This document shows, in pieces, positions 1 to 5,668 of a DNA stretch of 7,516 nucleotides; position 1 is the stretch's first letter, and every line of letters begins with the position of its first letter. The notes under the pieces were generated by a model, which saw nothing but the letters and a program-made list of their open reading frames with translations, was not told the origin of the DNA and did not search any database. Both the position numbers and the translations under genes were made by a program. The DNA is from Planctomycetota bacterium (GTDB taxonomy: Bacteria > Planctomycetota > UBA11346): NCBI GenBank assembly GCA_024641365.1, contig JAHEDF010000176.1, positions 1-7,516 on the forward strand. Direction: 5' to 3'.

Positions 1-45
1 GCTCGTTATTACATCGTCCCACTACGTTTAAAGGAACTCAGATGA
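1..45 (+). CDS. Possible C-terminal tail of an upstream gene (partial)
   Basis: Frame 1 is open from the window edge and would encode the tail ARYYIVPLRLKELR before a TGA at 43-45. That stop overlaps the ATG of the next small gene as ATGA, a junction typical of genes in one operon. Only 14 residues are visible, so no function can be given. The rival reading is that this DNA is simply the leader of the small gene, whose own frame (frame 3) is also open back to the window edge. Sequence to the left would settle it. Confidence 0.25.
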   Translation, partial: ARYYIVPLRLKELR

Positions 46-158
46 GCAGACAATACAATAAAGTGCAAAAACGCGCCCGTCGTCTTCGTCGTATAGATCG
101 ACTTAAAGAAAAAGCCCATGCTGCGCAAAAAGGCGGCAAGAAAAAAGCAAAAAGTTAA
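42..158 (+). CDS. 38-residue Lys/Arg-rich small protein
   Basis: The gene starts at ATG 42, 6 bases after a good Shine-Dalgarno (AAAGGA, 30-35), and ends at TAA 156-158, followed by a terminator at 181-220. The product begins MSRQYNKVQKRARRLRR and ends KGGKKKAKS. About half the residues are Lys or Arg, with no hydrophobic segment and no cysteine. Such composition is usual for short ribosomal or RNA-binding proteins. I recall similar short proteins with an N-terminal SRxYNKxxKRxRR pattern of unknown function in several bacterial groups, but I cannot check this here. Binding to RNA or the ribosome is inference from charge alone. The strong ribosome site, the terminator and the ATGA overlap with an upstream frame support a real gene. 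The frame is also open upstream to the window edge, so a longer product is not strictly excluded. Confidence 0.75.
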   Translation: MSRQYNKVQKRARRLRRIDRLKEKAHAAQKGGKKKAKS

Positions 159-180
159 TATAACTTTTATCACTATACCC

Positions 181-220
181 AATAAATAAACCTCAGTCAT
201 ACGACTGAGGTTTATTTATT
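181..220. terminator. Bidirectional rho-independent terminator
   Basis: A perfect 18-bp inverted repeat has arms at 181-198 and 203-220 and a 4-base loop ATAC. The core CCTCAGTC/GACTGAGG is flanked by an A-rich run on the left and a T-rich run on the right, so the hairpin has a U-rich tail when read on either strand. It sits between the stop of the small basic protein (158) and the stop of the convergent minus-strand gene (245), exactly where one shared terminator would be expected. Confidence 0.9.
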
Positions 221-244
221 ATTAATTTTTAATGGCTCTTCTGT

Positions 245-694
245 TTATTTTTTCGAGATGATTTTTTTATATAAATTACGCAACTCTTCCAATGAAAGCG
301 CTCGCAATCCCGGGAATGGTGCGGATAATGTGCGCTGAATAAGATATAACACCTGCTCACTAGTCAGTATGGCAATATCTACCCACACCATAAATGGCTG
401 TTGTTCAGCAACGAGCGGCTTGCTTATTTCCACCGCCTGCACTTTAGGCGCCTGTTTTTTCAGGGCTCGCGGAATTTTTTTAAATAACAGGTAAGCGATT
501 GTTTTCTCGCCTCGCCCCTTGGCTTTTAATTGACAATAACGCACGAAATGTCGCGGACTCAGCCGCACCATAACGGCACAAAATGGTTGGACAAAACGTG
601 TTTGCCAATTGGCCACGTAATAAGCCCAGCCATCTTTTTCTATGAAGATCGAACGCGCGGGAATTGGTTGAGTAAACATACGTGTAGTATACAC
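245..694 (-). CDS. Unrecognised basic protein, 144-149 residues
   Basis: I do not recognise this family. The longest frame begins at a GTG (692-694) and gives 149 residues. An ATG five codons inside (677-679) gives 144 residues (MFTQPIPARSIFIEK...) and may be the true start, since AGGTG lies upstream of it, although the spacing is long. The N-terminal third (DGWAYYVANWQTRFVQPF) looks beta-rich and aromatic. The middle (about 55-85) is dense in Lys and Arg. The C-terminal half looks helical and ends LRNLYKKIISKK. There is no signal peptide, membrane segment or metal-binding motif, so the product is probably cytoplasmic. It shares the terminator at 181-220 with the convergent small gene. The whole frame reads without interruption and the stop sits neatly by the terminator, which supports a real gene. 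Confidence 0.65.
   Translation of the reverse strand: MYTTRMFTQPIPARSIFIEKDGWAYYVANWQTRFVQPFCAVMVRLSPRHFVRYCQLKAKGRGEKTIAYLLFKKIPRALKKQAPKVQAVEISKPLVAEQQPFMVWVDIAILTSEQVLYLIQRTLSAPFPGLRALSLEELRNLYKKIISKK
682..694. repeat. Short palindrome GTGTA-3-TACAC at the start of the minus-strand gene
   Basis: Five-base arms at 682-686 and 690-694 surround GTA. The repeat covers the possible GTG start of the gene at 245-694 and contains TATACT on the minus strand, close to a -10 consensus. If the ATG at 677-679 is the true start, this palindrome would lie in the promoter or leader and could be an operator. No convincing -35 element is seen, and the arms are short enough to arise by chance. Confidence 0.2.
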
Positions 695-752
695 CTAAAA
701 TATAAAAGTACAGCTCCATGAATTTGAGAGGCTGCACAAGGTTTTACCTCTT

Positions 753-789
753 CGCCAAATCATGACATCATGTTTGGCGCAATTTTTTT
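753..789 (+). terminator. Hairpin with T-run on the plus strand
   Basis: CGCCAAA (753-759) pairs with TTTGGCG (773-779). An inner CATG (761-764) pairs with CATG (769-772) around an ACAT loop, with one bulged T at 760. The stem is followed on the plus strand by CAATTTTTTTA (780-790), the form of a rho-independent terminator for plus-strand transcription. No plus-strand protein gene ends here. The nearest gene ending here is the minus-strand lipoprotein (stop at 809), but on that strand the stem is followed by GAAGAGG, not a U-run. It may act weakly for the lipoprotein, or it may end an unannotated plus-strand RNA. Confidence 0.5.
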
Positions 790-808
790 ATTTACAGCAC
801 ACCAAAGA

Positions 809-964
809 TTATCCACCAAATGGTTTGCTGGTGGCATCGCCAAAAGGCCCGACAAATGGGTTGTTGGTCTCGCGATGTTTACAGCCATTTAAGGTTACTA
901 AGGCAATTGCCAACACGCCATAAATGAGCCATCGGGTTGATCGCTTTCCTAGGACGTTTGTCAT
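809..964 (-). CDS. 51-residue predicted lipoprotein
   Basis: The start is the ATG at 962-964, chosen because GGAGA lies 5 bases upstream on the minus strand; the frame is open further upstream but without a ribosome site. Residues 1-11 carry basic residues (MTNVLGKRSTR), followed by a hydrophobic stretch (WLIYGVLAIALVTL) and a lipobox-like LNGC with the cysteine at residue 28. This is a signal peptidase II signal. The mature part is only about 24 residues, C-KHRETNN then PFVGPFGDATSKPFGG, with PFV, PFG and PFG repeated. This resembles in layout the many tiny lipoproteins of Gram-negative envelopes, but I recognise no family. It is divergent from the HEAT-like gene, with about 154 bases between the starts. 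Asn at the -2 position of the lipobox is uncommon but tolerated. Confidence 0.65.
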   Translation of the reverse strand: MTNVLGKRSTRWLIYGVLAIALVTLNGCKHRETNNPFVGPFGDATSKPFGG

Positions 965-969
965 GCCGT

Positions 970-974
970 TCTCC
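970..974 (-). promoter_or_regulatory. Ribosome binding site that fixes the lipoprotein start
   Basis: On the minus strand GGAGA is followed by 5 bases (ACGGC) and then the ATG at 964. It favours this ATG over the longer frame that begins at 1012, which would also spoil the lipoprotein signal by adding 16 residues ahead of it. Confidence 0.6.
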
Positions 975-1118
975 ACGGCGGGCACGCTAGGTCTTAGCTG
1001 CTCCGCCGCCAATGACCGCCATTATCCATCCAAAGGGGTGTGTGAATGGATGACAGTCGTGTGGCGCTAACCCAACCGTTCAGCTTGCCGAATGACGCGC
1101 GGTCTAGAGCCTACTTTC

Positions 1119-3575
1119 ATGCTAAAAGGTTTACGCACGGCTGATGCCCCGATTTTACAACGCCTCTGTGCGGGCGATACCCGTCTCTATTTACGTTTGG
1201 GCGCCTTATTACAGGCACAGGTCTCTATTACCGAGGCGGCTTTAGAAGCCGCAGTTGCCACCAGCACTGGTAAACAATTACTCAATGATCGGCGCTTAAA
1301 AGATATTCCGCCGCACGGATTTGCTGCCTTGGTCGAAGAACATGGCAGCGCCGATTTAGGGTTGGTGTTAGCGGATGCTGAATCGGGAGCCGAGGCCGGG
1401 TGGCGCGTCATCGCATTGGAGGATGAAGTTGGCAATCCATTATTGGCCGCAGCAGCAGAACCCGTCGTCGAAGCACTGCCTGATGCGACGACATTTTCAC
1501 ACATGATGTCTACTTTGACACCTGCCTTACGTGGACCAGTTGAGGGATTATTACAAGCACGCGCAGATGATCAGCGTGCTGCCGCGTTAGAACAATTGCG
1601 CTACGCCGCCCCGCCATTGACCGTGGTCAGTGAATTAATGCCAATGTTATTAGCTGATGCAGCGGAAGTGGTGCGCGAACGTGCGATCGGTTTATTAGTG
1701 GCCTGTGGTGCCAGTATTTCCGTGGTCGATTTAATTCGCGCCTTGCATCGTCGTGATGAAGCCGCCCTTGCTCGTTTAGCTGAATCGTTAGCTAATTTAC
1801 CAAGTAACCAGTTAGATTTAGTGGTGTCGGCTTTAGTCGCTACCGCTACGCGTGGCCACACCCAAGGTGTGGTGAATTTATGTCATCATTTAGCGAAGCA
1901 TTTAATCACCTATCCAGGTTTGGATCGTTTAATTGAATTATTATTACCAACTCGTTTGAGTTTACTGCCACTGATTCGAGCCTTGCAAGAACATGATGCT
2001 CCGCGCATGGAATCAATTTTACACCGTTTCTTAGGCCAAGGCGCTGAGTTAGATGCATCAATTATTATGTTGCTGGCCTTACAAGGCAATGTCGCCGATG
2101 ATGATTTACTTACACGTGGGGTAAATCTCTTACTTGAGCCAGAAGAAGATCCCAAAGAACGCATGGCGTTAGCGGGAGCCCTCAGACGATTGTCAGGCGA
2201 TGGCAAACGATTAGTGACACTCATTTGTAAGAGACACGGGACATTAGATGATTCGCACGACACCAGTATCTATTGGTTAATCGCCGAATTATGTCGCGAT
2301 GGTGCCATTGTTGGCGAGGATGCTGAAACCCTTGCCAAAGCACTGCGACGTTTACTGCGCGAAGCCCCCGGCCCACATTTAGTGGCTATTTTGGAACAAC
2401 AATTACCCGTTCTTATTCCTGCGAGTAATGAATTACGTGGCGCTTTAGTTGAACCATTGGTTGAAATTGTCGCACGTTTCCGTGACCAGCGCTCAATGGA
2501 TTTAGTCGCTGCTTGTTTAAGTGGCATTGGCATTGCATCGACGAAAGCCATGTGGTTATTATTAGAAGAACACCCACATGAAACGGTGCGTTTATTAGCG
2601 GCTGATTTGCTGCCACAATTAATTGCGCAAGGCGATCCCAGTTTAGTATCCACTGCGATAAATCGATTTGTGCGTGGCTTAGAACGCGCGCAACAAGCAC
2701 GTGAACGTGGCGCGCTGGTTACTGCTGCTGCGCGGTTGGCCTATGAATTACATGTCGACGAAGCCACAACCGTTCGCATTGATAAAACGACCGTTGGATT
2801 AGGTGAATGGGCTATAGATGCACTCGGTTATTTAGCTGCAGCGGAGCATTGCCCAGATAGCAGGCGTCGTGAAATTATTGAACAATTATTAACTGGACTG
2901 ACCGAAGAAATTCCGGATCGCCCGGTCGAAACCGTACGTGATGAAGCCACAGACGAAATGACCTACGTGCTCGACGCGAGCCTTGGTGCCCATACACAAA
3001 ATATTCCATTAATTATTGCGTCACTGTATCGCGTGAGCACCGCACCACATTTACCCAGTGACAGTTTAAACAACATTGTAGAAAATATGTGTAAACAATG
3101 GAAGGCGGTTGCAAATTGGCAGACCATTTGGGGCCCTGCTAACATCCAAGAACTTGGACAAATGCTTGGAAAAATGGCTGGCCGTTTAGATTTTCCAGGG
3201 CCATTGCGTGTCCGAATTTGTGAAGCACTGTTACCGAAATTAAATCAATTGAGTATTGCTCGTGCCTTAGCACGTGTATTTGTTGCCGCTGATGGTCCCT
3301 ACCTTAGTAATTTAGCCGGTAAGGCGTGCGATCGCTTGGTGCAATTAGCGAGTGATCGTTACTACGCCGAAGATGAATGGCCAGATATGGTTGAGGTATT
3401 AATTGATTATTTAGTAATCCCTCACATGGGATCCGATGGTGATGCTATTCGTCGACGCTTAGTGAATGTTATTCAAGCCAATCGCACACATATGGCGAGT
3501 CGTGCGCGCGCAAAATTACGTGCGATTATTCCGGATTTATCAGAAGACCAACAGGCGCGACTCGACTGGGTTTAA
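1119..3575 (+). CDS. Large HEAT-like helical-repeat protein, 818 residues
   Basis: The protein is built almost wholly of short amphipathic helices rich in Leu and Ala. Helix pairs resemble HEAT or ARM repeats: around residues 177-200 (AAEVVRERAIGLLVACG), 340-360 (DPKERMALAGALRRLSGDG) and 484-505 (HETVRLLAADLLPQLIAQGD), with weaker copies along the rest. There is no signal peptide or membrane helix and I see no catalytic motif, so a cytoplasmic scaffold or protein-binding role is an inference from fold type. The start is uncertain: the longest frame opens at ATG 1092 (827 residues) without a ribosome site, while ATG 1119 has a weak GAG nine bases upstream and is followed by a natural-looking MLKGLRTADAPILQRL. 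The frame is intact to TAA 3573-3575. It is divergent from the lipoprotein and convergent with the DUF4010 gene, so it appears to be its own transcription unit. I cannot name the family. Confidence 0.85.
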   Translation: MLKGLRTADAPILQRLCAGDTRLYLRLGALLQAQVSITEAALEAAVATSTGKQLLNDRRLKDIPPHGFAALVEEHGSADLGLVLADAESGAEAGWRVIALEDEVGNPLLAAAAEPVVEALPDATTFSHMMSTLTPALRGPVEGLLQARADDQRAAALEQLRYAAPPLTVVSELMPMLLADAAEVVRERAIGLLVACGASISVVDLIRALHRRDEAALARLAESLANLPSNQLDLVVSALVATATRGHTQGVVNLCHHLAKHLITYPGLDRLIELLLPTRLSLLPLIRALQEHDAPRMESILHRFLGQGAELDASIIMLLALQGNVADDDLLTRGVNLLLEPEEDPKERMALAGALRRLSGDGKRLVTLICKRHGTLDDSHDTSIYWLIAELCRDGAIVGEDAETLAKALRRLLREAPGPHLVAILEQQLPVLIPASNELRGALVEPLVEIVARFRDQRSMDLVAACLSGIGIASTKAMWLLLEEHPHETVRLLAADLLPQLIAQGDPSLVSTAINRFVRGLERAQQARERGALVTAAARLAYELHVDEATTVRIDKTTVGLGEWAIDALGYLAAAEHCPDSRRREIIEQLLTGLTEEIPDRPVETVRDEATDEMTYVLDASLGAHTQNIPLIIASLYRVSTAPHLPSDSLNNIVENMCKQWKAVANWQTIWGPANIQELGQMLGKMAGRLDFPGPLRVRICEALLPKLNQLSIARALARVFVAADGPYLSNLAGKACDRLVQLASDRYYAEDEWPDMVEVLIDYLVIPHMGSDGDAIRRRLVNVIQANRTHMASRARAKLRAIIPDLSEDQQARLDWV

Positions 3576-3587
3576 AGGGCTTTTTGT

Positions 3588-3730
3588 TTTGGGGCTCTGC
3601 CCCAGGCCCCGCGCTCCTTTGTCGCGACTTTTTTTCAGGCGCTACGCTTTGAAAAAATTGGCGGGCGCGCTACGCGCTATTATGCCCTCCAACCGCCGCT
3701 CGGCGGACGGGTCAGGCGTTTGCCCTCCCT
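3588..3730. repeat. GC-rich mosaic of short palindromes in the convergent gap
   Basis: The gap between two convergent genes holds several hairpins in a row. These are GGGGC-TCT-GCCCC (3591-3603), the palindrome GTCGCGAC (3621-3628), an imperfect T/A-armed stem (TTTTTTCA 3630-3637 with TGAAAAAA 3650-3657), GCGCG-CTA-CGCGC (3665-3677) and CCGCCG-CT-CGGCGG (3693-3706). The word GCGCTACGC occurs twice (3639-3647 and 3667-3675), and TGCCCTCC occurs twice (3682-3689 and 3721-3728). None of the stems has a T-run typical of a terminator right behind it on either strand. Base composition is clearly richer in GC than the flanking genes. The form suggests a dispersed intergenic repeat of the REP or degenerate MITE kind. 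It may also help stop transcription from both sides. Confidence 0.55.
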
Positions 3731-3781
3731 TTCTTTTTTAGACATCTACAATTTTTTTGGTGGAATTAATTTAAGACAAAC

Positions 3782-5110
3782 TTATTTCGGAGGGTCCGGT
3801 ACAGGCGTGGGGGTTATTTCTATGTTTTTAATTGGTGGATCCGAATTGATCACGTCGATTGGTTGTGGACTTGGCCAAAAAGTTACTAAGGCGGTTCCGA
3901 CTATGAGGGCGATGCCGAAGGCGACGCTGATGCGCTTTCCTAATGCGGTACCTCCTAAGATATAGGCCGCAGCACCTTTAAATACTAAATTTGCTAATCC
4001 GGCAATTAAAATAATGCGCCAGCCAATGTCGGCGATTAATAATTTTTGCGACATTAATTTTGCACTCGATAATGTGATTGCATCCATGTCGGTTAAACCA
4101 GATATGATCGCAACTATATACATACCGCTTGCGCCAAAATGGTCATTTGCTGCCGCAATCGCGATTATCACGAGCGCATAAATACCAGCGAAAATTAATG
4201 CAGGTCGTAATTCTGCTGGGTTGCCGGCTTGCGGAAGCTCTCCGGTGTTACTGTGATTTCCTTGTATTATTTGTACAATAATGACCGCAACTAGCACCAG
4301 CACCATAATAATTAATGGCCAAGCAATATCTGCAACATACATGGGGGCCAAAAAACCAGCTAACACTAAGACACGAACAAATGCCACGGTTGACGCTAAG
4401 GTAATTACCATACTGGCGGTACCGACGCTTTCTGGAGCAGTACGCGCTCGGCGCGCAAAGGACACGGTTGTTGCGGTGGAAGAAACTAAGCCGCCAAGAA
4501 TACCGCCTAAAAATGAGCCGGCTTTTGCGCCAAATAATCGATATAAAATATAGGCCGATAATCCGACTCCGACAATTAAGACCACCATCCACCAAATCGA
4601 TTGTGGATTGAGCACATTATAAGGTCCATACGTCTTATCTGGTAGTAAAGGTAAAATAACTAAACTAATAAGCACAAATTGCATGACCGCTTTAAAATCA
4701 TCTGGGCCAATGCGTTTTACAAAGGCATGCATTGGTTTTTTCAAATGTAATAAAACTGCCAAGGTGCTGGCAACGACAACTGCCACCATTGGTGGTCCAA
4801 CGGCTAGCCACACTCCTAATAGATACATGACCATCGCAGCAATTTCAGTTGTGAGTCCGCTGCCTTCTTCATCCCGACGGCGTAAATTTCCCATTACCAA
4901 CATGGCACTGACGGCGACCAGTCCTGCCGCCACTAACCATATGCCATACTGTGGTGCTAACATGGCACACAACGTTCCCATTACGGCAAATAACGGAAAT
5001 GTACGAATACCTGCCAATGCGGTACCGGCAAATTCACGCTGCAATCCAACCAACAAACCTAATGCTGCTGACAGCCCTAATGCGGTTAATTGTTCAGTAA
5101 TTGGAACCAT
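3782..5110 (-). CDS. MgtC/SapB-DUF4010 family membrane protein
   Basis: This is a 442-residue integral inner-membrane protein with about a dozen hydrophobic segments. The N-terminal part has the MgtC/SapB signature: GLLVGLQRE (18-26) followed by GIRT (34-37), then GLTTEIAAMVMYLLG (85-99). The C-terminal half has two stretches typical of DUF4010 proteins, SSTATTVSFARRAR (210-223) and GLTDMDAITLS (338-348). The tail from about 423 is polar and proline-rich (TPTPVPDPPK). MgtC-type proteins are linked to magnesium limitation and ATP synthase control in some pathogens, but the role of the fused MgtC-DUF4010 family is unknown, so no substrate is assigned. The start ATG 5108-5110 has GGAG 11 bases upstream, rather far. 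A strong hairpin (5126-5163) abuts that site. The upstream minus-strand acyl carrier protein gene is 81 bases away, and co-transcription is possible but not shown. Confidence 0.9.
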   Translation of the reverse strand: MVPITEQLTALGLSAALGLLVGLQREFAGTALAGIRTFPLFAVMGTLCAMLAPQYGIWLVAAGLVAVSAMLVMGNLRRRDEEGSGLTTEIAAMVMYLLGVWLAVGPPMVAVVVASTLAVLLHLKKPMHAFVKRIGPDDFKAVMQFVLISLVILPLLPDKTYGPYNVLNPQSIWWMVVLIVGVGLSAYILYRLFGAKAGSFLGGILGGLVSSTATTVSFARRARTAPESVGTASMVITLASTVAFVRVLVLAGFLAPMYVADIAWPLIIMVLVLVAVIIVQIIQGNHSNTGELPQAGNPAELRPALIFAGIYALVIIAIAAANDHFGASGMYIVAIISGLTDMDAITLSSAKLMSQKLLIADIGWRIILIAGLANLVFKGAAAYILGGTALGKRISVAFGIALIVGTALVTFWPSPQPIDVINSDPPIKNIEITPTPVPDPPK

Positions 5111-5125
5111 ATGAATTGTAGCTCC

Positions 5126-5163
5126 GCAGATGTTTTGTTAATCAACTATAACAAAACATCTGC
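5126..5163 (-). promoter_or_regulatory. Hairpin abutting the ribosome site of the DUF4010 gene
   Basis: Perfect 15-bp arms lie at 5126-5140 and 5149-5163 (GCAGATGTTTTGTTA and its complement) around an 8-base loop ATCAACTA. Read on the minus strand, the stem ends at 5126 and the Shine-Dalgarno GGAG begins in the very next base (5125-5122). There is no U-run after the stem, only T-richness inside it, so it is not a textbook terminator for the acyl carrier protein gene, though it may act as one. Its position suits a leader structure that affects translation or RNA stability, or a protein-binding inverted repeat. Confidence 0.55.
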
Positions 5164-5191
5164 ATTACGCACGTGGCTTTATAAAAAATAA

Positions 5192-5455
5192 TTAGGATGC
5201 GCTTGCAGCGCGTTCTTCCATTAAGCGTTCGACAAAAGCGTGAATGTCACCCAGGGTGCGTAATTTGCGGGCTTCTGCTTCGGGACATTTTACTTTAAAG
5301 TTCTTTTCCATGGCTGCGATTAAGTCGACGCTATCGAGACTATCTAATTCAAGGTCGTTCATTAAGTCCGCTTCCGGAACCATGCGATCCATTTCAATTT
5401 CAAATTCGGTCGCAATCGCTTCGTTTACTCGAGCGATAAGTTCAGCAGATGCCAT
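5192..5455 (-). CDS. Acyl carrier protein, 87 residues
   Basis: This carrier protein holds growing or finished acyl chains as thioesters on a 4'-phosphopantetheine arm. The attachment site is Ser39 in LELDSLDSVDLI, the usual DSL motif, and the flanking four-helix pattern is intact (MASAELIARVNEAIATEFEI; then AAMEKNFKVKCPEAEARKLRTLGDI). The length is normal for a stand-alone type II carrier protein. The start is ATG 5453-5455 with GAAGGA 7 bases upstream; the frame stays open to 5503 but the extra 16 residues are not ACP-like. The C terminus is a short extension, EERAASAS. The gene is divergent from the glycosyltransferase and acyltransferase genes and not beside the fabD/fabG/fabF genes, so it is probably a dedicated carrier for a special lipid rather than the housekeeping AcpP. 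That role is inference from context. Confidence 0.92.
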   Translation of the reverse strand: MASAELIARVNEAIATEFEIEMDRMVPEADLMNDLELDSLDSVDLIAAMEKNFKVKCPEAEARKLRTLGDIHAFVERLMEERAASAS

Positions 5456-5462
5456 TCGTGTT

Positions 5463-5468
5463 TCCTTC
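5463..5468 (-). promoter_or_regulatory. Ribosome binding site that fixes the acyl carrier protein start
   Basis: On the minus strand GAAGGA precedes the ATG at 5455 by 7 bases (AACACGA). It excludes the longer frame starting at 5503. Confidence 0.75.
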
Positions 5469-5503
5469 AGCAATGTGGTACAAAAGCAGCCTTGTTGGTG
5501 CAT

Positions 5504-5668
5504 GCTTCAGCCAGCGGTCGTGTCCGAGTCTTGTAAGCCAAAGGTTGCTGCCGACAAGCGTTTAGAGCAGGGCACAAACAGTTGTTGTGTAAGTTTTTCC
5601 ATCCCACTTGGCATTTTCCTAGCTGAGGGCTGCGTAGACGGCCTTTAGATGGGCGCTAACGTCCCGCC
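5504..5668. other. Divergent intergenic region between the ACP and glycosyltransferase genes
   Basis: Together with the ACP leader this gap of about 210 bases must hold the promoters of both divergent transcripts. TTGGCA (5610-5615) resembles a -35 element for the rightward genes, but no good -10 follows at 16-18 bases. No strong inverted repeat or clear operator was found, and no convincing coding frame. Several G/C-rich words give it a composition unlike the AT-rich gaps elsewhere in the window. Confidence 0.3.

Noticed and set aside
480..737. An 85-codon minus-strand frame overlapping the gene at 245-694
   Set aside because: It overlaps a longer frame that reaches the shared terminator; it has no ribosome site and no recognisable feature.
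1027..1052. Inverted repeat CATCCA / TGGATG in the divergent gap ahead of the HEAT-like gene
   Set aside because: The arms are only 6 bases with a 14-base spacer and no promoter elements can be placed around them; expected by chance.
3466..3965. Plus-strand open frames crossing the convergent gap
   Set aside because: They start inside the HEAT-like gene or end inside the DUF4010 gene and cross the palindrome block; the Arg/Pro/Leu-rich text mirrors the GC-rich repeat rather than a protein.
4281..5114. Long plus-strand open frames opposite the DUF4010 gene
   Set aside because: The minus-strand product has clear family motifs and membrane segments; the plus-strand frames give Thr/Ala/Pro-rich text with no domain.
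5111..5191. Known magnesium riboswitch or mgtL-type leader ahead of the MgtC-DUF4010 gene
   Set aside because: The gap is only about 80 bases and holds one simple hairpin; none of the structure or proline-rich leader peptide of the known magnesium leaders is visible.
5244..5648. A 134-codon plus-strand open frame opposite the acyl carrier protein
   Set aside because: It lies mostly antisense to a clear acyl carrier protein with its own ribosome site; the translation is Ser-rich with no recognisable domain, as expected for a shadow frame.
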